Shown: in pieces, positions 1 to 5,902 of the stretch
Position numbering within the stretch: the stretch's first letter is position 1
How the letters are laid out: every line of letters begins with the position of its first letter
Assembly (NCBI GenBank): GCA_027036755.1
Contig: JALWDV010000687.1
Span: 1 to 7,671, forward strand
Length of the DNA stretch: 7,671 nt
Direction: 5' to 3'
Source of the DNA: Anaerolineae bacterium
Lineage (GTDB): Bacteria; Chloroflexota; Anaerolineae; J102
The notes under the pieces: model-generated
Told to the model about the DNA's origin: nothing
Databases searched by the model: none
Seen by the model: only the letters and a program-made list of their open reading frames with translations
Program-made: the position numbers and the translations under genes

Positions 1-30
1 GTAGATGCCGTACAGGGTCGGGGCCACAGG
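1..30 (-). repeat. Internal direct repeat, copy in heme domain 3 (cut by window edge)
   Basis: This is the second copy of the repeat described at 949-978, lying just after the third heme site (CNACH, bases 46-60). The copy runs into the left edge, so its full extent is unknown. A continuation resembling domain 1 (a Lys/Glu segment, then a distal Met in an IMP-like context) would be expected beyond the edge. Confidence 0.75.
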
Positions 31-1716
31 CGTATCTGCATCGGTATGGCAGGCGTTACAGCCGTTGCCGTTGAAGGCCTTCTCGCCCGCGGCCGCGTCG
101 CCCTCGCCCGCAGGCGGCGCACTGGCGGCTTCGACGGGCGTCGCCGTGGGCTCAGGAGTCTTGGTCGGGGCTTTGGTGGGCGCGGGCTCCGCCGCGGGCG
201 CTTCTGCGCCGGCTTTCGCGCTCTCGCCGCCCAGCAAGATGTCGAAACGCATCTTAAGATAATCGGCGTCGCCTTCCTCGGCTTTGCGGATCATGGTCTT
301 GAGGGTGGCCTGACCGCCCATCTGCCCGCAGGCGGCCAGCGCCGCCTCCATCGCGGTCTTTGTTCCGCCCATATCGCCCGCCTCGAAGGCTTTGGAGGCC
401 TCTTGCAAATGCCCGGCCACGGTGGGATTGACCTTCATGCCCGTGGCTGCGAAGGAGAGGCTGTTGACGCCCTGGGCCAGCGTGCTCAGATCGTCGTCGC
501 TGATCTTGTCCGAGCCATACGCGGCCATGGCCGTGCCTTCGACGCCGTTGCGTACGATGTGGGTGACGTAGTCGGCATCAAGCCCCGCCAGGTTGGGGCC
601 GATCATGCCTTCGAGATTCTGACCATGACAGGAATTGCAGGCGTTGGCCTCATACACGGCCCGGGCGTCGGCTGGCAGCTCCATAGCCGAACCGGGCGCT
701 GCGCCGCCGGTCTCACCACCGGCCTCGCCGCCAGCCTCGCCGCCGCCTTCTTCCATCACGCCGCTGAGAGACTTGATGTAGGCGACGAGCGCCTGAATCT
801 GATCCTCGCTGAGATCCGCGGCATAGTTCTTGGGCATGATGTCGTTGTAGCCCTTGGCCAATTTGGCGCCGGGATCGCTGATGGATTCATAGAGATACTC
901 GTCATCCACCGTAACCGTCGAGCCGTCAGCCAGCTCGATCTCTTTGCCGTAGATGCCATGCAGGGTCGGGGCCACGGGGGAGTCCTGATCGCTGTGACAG
1001 CCGGAGCAGCCAATATCCTGCGAGGTGAAGAGGGTTTCGCCTTCAGCAACAAGGCCGCCTGCGGGCGCTTCGCCGCCCTCCTCCGGCTTGACGGGCGCTT
1101 TGCCGCTGAGCCACGCGTCATAATCAGCCTGCTCCATGGCGATGATCTTGCCCGACATCTTGGTGTAGCCGGCGCCGCTGTATTGGGATTCGAAGAAAGG
1201 ATATTCGCCCGGCTTGTCCACCTGGAACCACATAGCCGTGAACTTGCCCGGCAGGATGTCTTGTTGCAGCATCAGGTTGGGGGCAAACACGCTATGGATG
1301 GAATCCTGAGAGGTCATAATCAGACGAACAGGTTTTCCCACCACCACATGCAATTCGTCAATCTCGCCTTTGCCATCGGGCGTATGCTGAAACTTCCACA
1401 CCCAATGTTTCGCCACAGAGATCACGTTTTCGGCGTTGTCAGGCGTCTTGATAGCGTTCAGATAAAGAAAAGAAGACCAGAAGAAAAAGATAAGGATCAC
1501 CAAACCGGCGCCAAGAGACCACAATTTGGGCACGGTTCGATCCTTGTCCGACGGCGGCGTCTTCCCGCTATCATCGTCGACAGCCACAGACTCAATGGCA
1601 AACAGGGCGTTCCAGATAGCGTAGAAAAAGCCAACTGCCAACATTGTCAACAACAGAACATTGACAGAGCCGGCTATGGAGGAAACCTTTTCGGGAAGGG
1701 ATAAGAATGTAGGCAT
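1..1716 (-). CDS. Heme-copper oxidase subunit II-like, CuA ligands lost, with at least three c-type heme sites (partial)
   Basis: I translated this frame by hand: 572 codons, open through the left edge, with no internal stop. Two transmembrane helices (about 13-40 and 64-88) anchor a periplasmic cupredoxin-like domain (about 95-205). It has the HWVWKFQH aromatic motif (104-111), IHSVFAPNL (140-148), LPGKFTAMWF (154-163) and DKPGEY (167-172). The CuA loop should read CxExCGxxHxxM but reads ESQYSGAGYTKM (176-187). Both Cys, the Glu and the second His are replaced, leaving only His141 and Met187. The extension follows. Cytochrome domain 1 spans about 221-318, with CSGCH at 237-241 and likely distal Met294. 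Domain 2 spans about 345-420, with CNSCH at 360-364 and likely distal Met396. Next come a helical stretch (about 425-495), an Ala/Pro/Thr-rich linker (about 497-545) and a third site, CNACH at 553-557. The start ATG has a weak AGGTG about 7 bases upstream. It probably passes electrons from ACIII to subunit I (expected past the left edge) through hemes rather than CuA; that role is inference. Confidence 0.88.
   Translation of the reverse strand, partial: MPTFLSLPEKVSSIAGSVNVLLLTMLAVGFFYAIWNALFAIESVAVDDDSGKTPPSDKDRTVPKLWSLGAGLVILIFFFWSSFLYLNAIKTPDNAENVISVAKHWVWKFQHTPDGKGEIDELHVVVGKPVRLIMTSQDSIHSVFAPNLMLQQDILPGKFTAMWFQVDKPGEYPFFESQYSGAGYTKMSGKIIAMEQADYDAWLSGKAPVKPEEGGEAPAGGLVAEGETLFTSQDIGCSGCHSDQDSPVAPTLHGIYGKEIELADGSTVTVDDEYLYESISDPGAKLAKGYNDIMPKNYAADLSEDQIQALVAYIKSLSGVMEEGGGEAGGEAGGETGGAAPGSAMELPADARAVYEANACNSCHGQNLEGMIGPNLAGLDADYVTHIVRNGVEGTAMAAYGSDKISDDDLSTLAQGVNSLSFAATGMKVNPTVAGHLQEASKAFEAGDMGGTKTAMEAALAACGQMGGQATLKTMIRKAEEGDADYLKMRFDILLGGESAKAGAEAPAAEPAPTKAPTKTPEPTATPVEAASAPPAGEGDAAAGEKAFNGNGCNACHTDADTPVAPTLYGIY
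949..978 (-). repeat. Internal direct repeat, copy in heme domain 1
   Basis: These thirty bases match bases 1-30 at 27 of 30 positions. In protein they encode the segment just after the first CxxCH (SPVAPTLHGIY), matching TPVAPTLYGIY after the third CxxCH. The similarity spans the heme motif region at the protein level, so it marks a duplicated cytochrome c domain within one gene and not a mobile repeat. Confidence 0.8.
1156..1191 (-). other. Degenerate CuA ligand loop in the subunit II-like protein
   Basis: The twelve codons here align without gaps to the CxExCGxxHxxM loop of cytochrome oxidase subunit II. The residues are Glu176 (for Cys), Gln178 (for the Glu whose backbone carbonyl is a ligand), Ser180 (for Cys), Gly181, Tyr184 (for His) and Met187 (retained). 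The flanks before (LPGKF, DKPGEY) and after (SGKI) are still subunit II-like, so the loop is substituted rather than deleted or frameshifted. A binuclear copper centre needs both Cys and should not form. Confidence 0.85.
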
Positions 1717-1737
1717 AAGGCACACCTGATTTGAGGT

Positions 1738-1817
1738 ATATTGGGTATTGGCTATTGGCTATGAAATGACAAACGAGCTTCTGAAAAGCGCACTATCGAA
1801 TTTCCAATATCCAATAT
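1738..1817. repeat. Imperfect inverted repeat of ATATTGG units in the only sizeable intergenic gap
   Basis: The 115 bases between the small membrane protein and the subunit II-like gene (1717-1831) are more AT-rich than the genes. They contain ATATTGGGTATTGG at 1738-1751 and its near reverse complement CCAATATCCAATAT at 1804-1817. The arms match at 13 of 14 positions, with a 52-base spacer. The left arm continues with another CTATTGG unit (1752-1758), so the element is built from a short tandem unit. It could be a decaying intergenic repeat or a long-loop hairpin. The large loop and absence of a T-run argue against a normal terminator. Confidence 0.6.
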
Positions 1818-1831
1818 CGAACCGAACGACA

Positions 1832-2170
1832 TTAACGATGCGGCAATCCCTGCTGAGCGGTGAGTTCGATGGCCCGTTCGATAGGGATATGGGCGATGCC
1901 CGCGCCTTTGTCCACCCAGCCGTAGCTGTTCAGCAATTCATTTTGCTGGGCTTTGTATGCGTTCAGATCCGCGACCGGATCGATCTGCAGCACCGGCTCC
2001 TTAAAGCCCGATGTGTCCACCGGGAAGGCGCTGACTTTGGAGGCCTGGAATTGTCCTTCCAGCGCGGCGGTGAGTCCTATGATGGCCACCAGAAAGATGA
2101 TGATCAGGAGCATCAGGGTGCGTCCGTAGCCGCCTGATTCATATCCGGGATGACGGGAGTTAGCTGACAT
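1832..2170 (-). CDS. Small single-helix membrane protein of the ACIII/oxidase operon
   Basis: This predicted 112-residue protein has a Gly/Tyr-rich N-terminus, one transmembrane helix (about 18-36) and a soluble domain of about 75 residues. Its C-terminus carries LNSYGWVD (80-87) and HIPIERAIEL...GLP (94-110). I recall similar small proteins with a YGWVD...IPI.RA motif beside ACIII and oxidase genes in several phyla, but I do not know a proven function. It has no Cys or heme motif, so an electron-transfer role is unlikely; a small structural, assembly or supercomplex-linking subunit is a guess. The start at 2170 is chosen because GAGGAGG (2180-2186) lies 9 bases upstream. The ATG at 2176 is only 3 bases from it, and an ATG at 2245 would overlap actF by 86 bases. 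The 11-base overlap with actF implies coupled translation. I leave the symbol blank because names for small Act subunits differ between species. Confidence 0.8.
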   Translation of the reverse strand: MSANSRHPGYESGGYGRTLMLLIIIFLVAIIGLTAALEGQFQASKVSAFPVDTSGFKEPVLQIDPVADLNAYKAQQNELLNSYGWVDKGAGIAHIPIERAIELTAQQGLPHR

Positions 2171-3383
2171 GACCATGCGCCTCCTCAGAAACATTGGTGA
2201 CGGGTAAACGAGAATCGTACAGGGGCGGGACGCTGACTTTTGCAAGCTGGCGGAAGAAGATGGCCAGGAACAGGCCGCCCACGCCCAGCAACGCGGCCAC
2301 AGAAACCCAGGGGAAAGCCAGTTTGCCGGGCGAGAAAGCCGGATAGATCAACCATATCAGGTCCACAAACCGCATGATCAACACCAGCCAGGCGATCTTC
2401 TTGAGCCGCCCCGGCGCTCGCTTGGTGCCCCGCACCAGCAGGAAGAAGAACGGCAGGAAGAAATGCAGGAAGACATTGATGATGGCCACCCATTGCCAGC
2501 CGCCCTGGGTGCGGGCCAGATACCAGGTGGTTTCTTCGGGCAGGTTGGCCGACCAGATGATGAGGAATTGCGAGAAGGCCACATAGGCCCACAGCATGAT
2601 GCTGGCCAGCAGCCAGTTGCCCAGATCGCTGACGTCGATGGTCTGGATGATGCCGGACCAGGGTTTGAATTTCAACATGCCCATCAGCACGATGATGCTG
2701 AAAGCAAACCCCGACGCCATGGCTCCCACCCCGAACATGATGCCGTAGATGGTGGAGTACCAGTGAGGCTCGATGGACATCATCCAGTCCACCGAGGCGA
2801 AAGTGACGGTGAGGCCGAAGATGAGGATGCCGGGAGCGCTGAGATTGCGCATCTTCTTGCGCAGGGCCGCGTTATCGGGCTCGTTATCCAGTTGCAACGA
2901 CCATTTGCGCAGCAGGTACGCGATGCCAATCCAGATGACGAAATAGATAACGGAACGGACGACGTAGAAGGGGACGTTGAGATAGGGAGCCTTGGCCTGC
3001 AGCAATTCGTCATGGGCCACAACATCCGCGTGGGCCCATTCATAGAGATGGGGAATGCCAGCGAGGACGACCAGGAAGAGAATGGCCATCAGGGGCAGGG
3101 TTTGCGTGGCCGCTTCCACCACGCGCTGGATAACCAGCCCCCAGCGTCCGCCCACCGTGTTCTGGATCATCAGAATGACCAGCGCGCCCAGGGCCACCTG
3201 AACCCAGAAGACCCAGCCGATAAGGTAGCCGGAGAAGAAGTCCTCGCCGCTGGTCAGGAAAAAGCCAGCAATCAGGGCGAGAATGCCCAAAACGCCGACG
3301 ATCAGCGCGATTTTCTGATATGATCCCAGACGGCGGATCAGTTTTTCATCAGCTTGAATTCGGTTCATGGTTCGCTCCTTCAT
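2160..3383 (-). CDS. actF: ACIII membrane subunit ActF (NrfD-like paralogue of ActC)
   Basis: This 407-residue polytopic membrane protein is the second NrfD-like subunit of ACIII. About ten hydrophobic segments are visible, starting at about 25-43. Typical landmarks are VTFASVDWMMSIEPHWYST (193-211), LPEETTWY (281-288), a loop RTQGGW (291-296), LPFFFLLVRGTKR (310-322) and a tail VPPLYDSRL (385-393). The subunit has no cofactor; in the family it is discussed as a possible proton pathway or second quinone-side subunit. Two starts are plausible. The ATG at 3383 overlaps the actE stop as ATGA and has GGAGG 7 bases upstream. An in-frame ATG at 3368 has AAGGAG 6 bases upstream and would give 402 residues. 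I report the longer form but cannot decide. The 3' end overlaps the next gene by 11 bases. Confidence 0.93.
   Translation of the reverse strand: MKERTMNRIQADEKLIRRLGSYQKIALIVGVLGILALIAGFFLTSGEDFFSGYLIGWVFWVQVALGALVILMIQNTVGGRWGLVIQRVVEAATQTLPLMAILFLVVLAGIPHLYEWAHADVVAHDELLQAKAPYLNVPFYVVRSVIYFVIWIGIAYLLRKWSLQLDNEPDNAALRKKMRNLSAPGILIFGLTVTFASVDWMMSIEPHWYSTIYGIMFGVGAMASGFAFSIIVLMGMLKFKPWSGIIQTIDVSDLGNWLLASIMLWAYVAFSQFLIIWSANLPEETTWYLARTQGGWQWVAIINVFLHFFLPFFFLLVRGTKRAPGRLKKIAWLVLIMRFVDLIWLIYPAFSPGKLAFPWVSVAALLGVGGLFLAIFFRQLAKVSVPPLYDSRLPVTNVSEEAHGHVS
2180..2186 (-). promoter_or_regulatory. Ribosome binding site deciding the start of the small membrane protein
   Basis: GAGGAGG on the minus strand lies within the actF 3' end. 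It is 9 bases before the ATG at 2170 and only 3 bases before the ATG at 2176, which favours the 112-residue product. Confidence 0.7.
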
Positions 3384-3985
3384 TGCGCCGCCTCCACTTT
3401 GGCCTGATCAGCCGCGGGCAGCTCGGTTACCAGAGCGTGCTGGCTCAACTGCAGCGCCTTCACATAGGCCACAATCAGCCATCGATCGTGAACGGGGATG
3501 CGGTTGGCGTAGCTGGGCATCGAGCCAAACCCATTGGTGATGGCGTAGAAGAAATAGCCGGGCGCGGCCTCTCGCAGCCGATCCTGATTGAAGCTGGGCG
3601 GCGCTCTGAAACCGCGCTGCACGACCATGCCATCGCCATCTCCTGAGTAGCCATGACAGGGAGCGCAATAGATGTCGTAACGCTGCCGCCCGTATTCCAG
3701 GCCTTCCTGGGTGATGAGGAAGGGGAATTCCTCTACATATTGGCCATCCACCTGCCCGGTGTAAAGGGCGTCGTCGGTGCGGGCCCCGTTCACAGGAACG
3801 GTGTCATCCACAGGAAGCTGGGCGGACTGCTCGTCGCCGAAAAAAGTGCTGGGCTCATAAGGATCCACGCGAGGTTGATCTCGCATGGTCATGGTACAAC
3901 CGGTCACAAGCAAAGCCAGACAAAAGAGCGCGCAAACCAGGCCCGCTTTGCGTATGGTTCGAAAGGTTTGTTTGGTGCGTTGCAT
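3380..3985 (-). CDS. actE: ACIII monoheme cytochrome c subunit ActE (lipoprotein)
   Basis: This 201-residue monoheme c-type cytochrome of ACIII probably helps pass electrons from the complex to the downstream oxidase. A basic N-terminus and hydrophobic stretch (about 14-29) lead to the lipobox LVTGC, with Cys30 as the predicted lipidated residue, so the protein should be anchored to the outer face of the membrane. After it comes DQPRVDPYEPSTFF (36-49), a conserved lead-in in ActE-type cytochromes. The heme site is CAPCH (107-111), followed by GYSGDGDGMV. Met156 in GSMPSY is the likely distal ligand. ActE length and order fit the family. The start ATG has AGGAG 6 bases upstream, overlapping the actD stop. 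The TGA stop shares bases with the first candidate ATG of actF (ATGA), so the two are translationally coupled. Confidence 0.93.
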   Translation of the reverse strand: MQRTKQTFRTIRKAGLVCALFCLALLVTGCTMTMRDQPRVDPYEPSTFFGDEQSAQLPVDDTVPVNGARTDDALYTGQVDGQYVEEFPFLITQEGLEYGRQRYDIYCAPCHGYSGDGDGMVVQRGFRAPPSFNQDRLREAAPGYFFYAITNGFGSMPSYANRIPVHDRWLIVAYVKALQLSQHALVTELPAADQAKVEAAQ

Positions 3986-3994
3986 GGCAATCTC

Positions 3995-4525
3995 CTATGG
4001 TTGCACGTCGGTGACTTCCTCAGGATTCAGGCTTTCGAGAAAGGACCGGGTGCGTTCTGCATCGAATCTCGGATCGCTGGATTCGATCACCAGAAAGAAT
4101 TTATCCCGGGAGACCAGTTTGAAATCCTTGGCGTTGAAAACAGGGTGGTAGGGATGCGGGAAGCCGTTGAGCCCCAACATGCCGAACACCGCAGCCAGGC
4201 CAGCGAAGAGGATGGTCAGCTCGAACTCGACGACGATGAATGCGGGCCAACTGTTGAACGGGCGTCCGCCGATGATGAGGGGGTATGAAATGACCGAGGC
4301 GTAATACTGCAAGGCGAAGCCAGTCAACGCGCCCAGCACGCCGCCGATGAACACCAGATACTGAATTTTGGGCTTGAAATCCAGTATTTCCGTCAGCTCC
4401 TCGATAGGAAAGGGCGAATAGGCCTCCATCTTCCTGTAACCAGCCTGGCGCGCCCTGCGGGTGGCCTCCACCACCGCCTCGGGCGTATCGAATCTGGCAA
4501 TGAGGCCATAAATTGATTCACTCAT
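3995..4525 (-). CDS. actD: ACIII subunit ActD (DUF3341, two-helix membrane protein)
   Basis: This 176-residue protein has the DUF3341 architecture of ActD. A soluble N-terminal part opens MSESIYGLIARFDTPEAVVE, followed by two transmembrane helices at about 57-80 and 93-118 and a soluble C-terminal tail with FPHPYHPVF (122-130). ActD is a structural subunit in the membrane part of ACIII with no known cofactor, and none is visible here. I place the start at the ATG at 4525. An in-frame TTG two codons upstream (4531) has only 2 bases to the GAGGAG Shine-Dalgarno (4534-4539), whereas the ATG has 8. This leaves a 2-base gap after the actC stop, so translation is probably coupled. The gene ends TAG, with 9 bases before actE. 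Confidence 0.92.
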   Translation of the reverse strand: MSESIYGLIARFDTPEAVVEATRRARQAGYRKMEAYSPFPIEELTEILDFKPKIQYLVFIGGVLGALTGFALQYYASVISYPLIIGGRPFNSWPAFIVVEFELTILFAGLAAVFGMLGLNGFPHPYHPVFNAKDFKLVSRDKFFLVIESSDPRFDAERTRSFLESLNPEEVTDVQP

Positions 4526-4527
4526 AA

Positions 4528-5898
4528 TCAATGCTCCTCGCCTTTATGAGAAAGATGGTGAACCAGCTCTTTCATCTCAAACATATTGATCATCGGCAAG
4601 ACCCGCAAGAAGAGGAAGATGAGAGCCACAAAGAAGCCGATGGTGCCGATGTAAAGCGACCAGTCCCAGAAGGTGCCGGCGTAGTAGGCCCAGGTGGAAG
4701 GCAGGAATTCTCGGTGCAGGCTGGTGACCACGATGATGAATCGCTCCAGCCACATGCCGATGTTGACGCCAATGGCAATGACGAACAACAGAGGAATGTT
4801 TCGCCGCACTTTCTTGAACCACAAAAGCTGGATCATAATGCCGTTGAAGAAGATCAGCGCCCAATAATAGGGAGCATAGGGCCCGGTCATGCGGTTGTAG
4901 ATCATGAATTTCTCATAATGATTGCCGCTGTACCAGGCGAAGAACACTTCCATGATGTAGGCGTAAAAGACGATGAGCCCGGTGGCCAGCATGATCTTGG
5001 CCATATTCTCCAGATGCCGATCGGTGATGAAGTCCTCCATGTGGTAGAACTTGCGGATGGGAATGGCCAGGGTGACCACCATGGCGAAACCGGAATAAAT
5101 GGCTCCCGAGACGAAGTAAGGCGGCAGGAAGGTGGTGTGCCAGCCGGGCACCGAACCCACAGCAAAGTCGAAGCTGACCACGCTGTGCACCGAGACCACC
5201 AGAGGCGTGGCCAGCGCCGCCAGCAGCAACGACGCCCGGGAATACTGGGCCCAATGCCGGGCCGCGCCCCGCCACCCCAGAGCGAAGAGCCCGTAGATGC
5301 GACGCACGACCTTGTTCTCGCCCATATCGCGCAGGGTGGCGAAGTCGGGGATGAGTCCCACGTACCAGAACAGCAGCGAGATGGTCACATAGGTGCTGAT
5401 GGCGAACACATCCCACAGCAGCGGACTGCGGAACTGAGGCCACAACTGGAACATGCTGGGATAAGGCAGCAGCCAGTAGGCCAGCCACGGGCGACCGGTG
5501 TGGATGATGGGAAAGAGGCCCGCGTTCGCCACCGCGAAGATGGTCATCGCCTCGGCGAAGCGGTTGATGGAATTGCGCCATTCCTGCCGGAAGAGCAAGA
5601 GGATGGCCGAAATAAGCGTGCCGGCGTGACCGATGCCAACCCACCACACGAAGTTGACGATGGCGAACCCCCAGGCGACAGTATTGTTCAAACCCCAAAC
5701 GCCAACGCCTTTGGCGAACAACACTGTCAGGGAAAAAAGCATCAGCATCACGATCAAAAAGGCGATGCCAAAGCCTATCAGCCATCCTTTGGGCGTGTCC
5801 TTGGTCAGAACAACGCCGCTGACTCTGTCGGTGACGGTTGCATAGGTTTGTCCCGGGCCGAGGACCGGAACTTCAGCCGGATCAGTGGATGCCGCCAT
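4528..5898 (-). CDS. actC: ACIII quinol-binding membrane subunit ActC (NrfD/PsrC family)
   Basis: This 456-residue polytopic membrane protein of the NrfD/PsrC family is the subunit thought to host the quinol site of ACIII, next to the ActB iron-sulfur clusters. Hydrophobic segments fit roughly ten helices, beginning at about residue 38. Family landmarks are GIGHAGTLISAIL (88-100, His91), HTGRPW (133-138, His133), FRSPLLWD (156-163, Asp163) and SVHSVVSFDFA (236-246, His238). His133 and Asp163 appear to correspond to the His/Asp pair proposed at the quinol site of characterised ACIII; this is from memory, not from an alignment. The start is well supported: a near-perfect Shine-Dalgarno AGGAGGTG lies 7 bases upstream of the ATG and overlaps the actB stop codon. 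ActF is its paralogue in the same operon. Length and motifs are normal for the family, and nothing looks broken. Confidence 0.95.
   Translation of the reverse strand: MAASTDPAEVPVLGPGQTYATVTDRVSGVVLTKDTPKGWLIGFGIAFLIVMLMLFSLTVLFAKGVGVWGLNNTVAWGFAIVNFVWWVGIGHAGTLISAILLLFRQEWRNSINRFAEAMTIFAVANAGLFPIIHTGRPWLAYWLLPYPSMFQLWPQFRSPLLWDVFAISTYVTISLLFWYVGLIPDFATLRDMGENKVVRRIYGLFALGWRGAARHWAQYSRASLLLAALATPLVVSVHSVVSFDFAVGSVPGWHTTFLPPYFVSGAIYSGFAMVVTLAIPIRKFYHMEDFITDRHLENMAKIMLATGLIVFYAYIMEVFFAWYSGNHYEKFMIYNRMTGPYAPYYWALIFFNGIMIQLLWFKKVRRNIPLLFVIAIGVNIGMWLERFIIVVTSLHREFLPSTWAYYAGTFWDWSLYIGTIGFFVALIFLFLRVLPMINMFEMKELVHHLSHKGEEH
4534..4539 (-). promoter_or_regulatory. Ribosome binding site deciding the actD start
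   Basis: GAGGAG on the minus strand lies 8 bases before the ATG at 4525 but only 2 bases before the upstream TTG at 4531. This favours the ATG. The site lies inside the last codons of actC. Confidence 0.7.
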
Positions 5899-5902
5899 AG
5901 CG

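Noticed and set aside
46..1704. Long plus-strand open frame (552 codons) opposite the subunit II-like gene
   Set aside because: It is the antisense shadow of a GC-biased gene. Its translation is Arg/Gly/His-rich low complexity without domains, whereas the minus frame gives clear COX2 and cytochrome c motifs.
1717..1790. Possible promoter for the subunit II-like gene (TTGTCA followed by AATACC or AATATA)
   Set aside because: No -10 box with good sequence and spacing is visible. The AT-rich repeat makes chance matches likely.
1738..1817. Rho-independent terminator between the small protein and the subunit II-like gene
   Set aside because: The stem is AT-rich with a 52-base loop and no following T-run, so it does not meet terminator expectations.
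1832..2245. Longer 137-residue form of the small membrane protein
   Set aside because: It would overlap actF by 86 bases. The extra N-terminus is the frame-shifted actF coding sequence, and the good Shine-Dalgarno serves the ATG at 2170.
2463..3323. Plus-strand open frame opposite actF
   Set aside because: It is an antisense shadow with the same Asp/His/Gln-rich composition and no ribosome binding or domain support.
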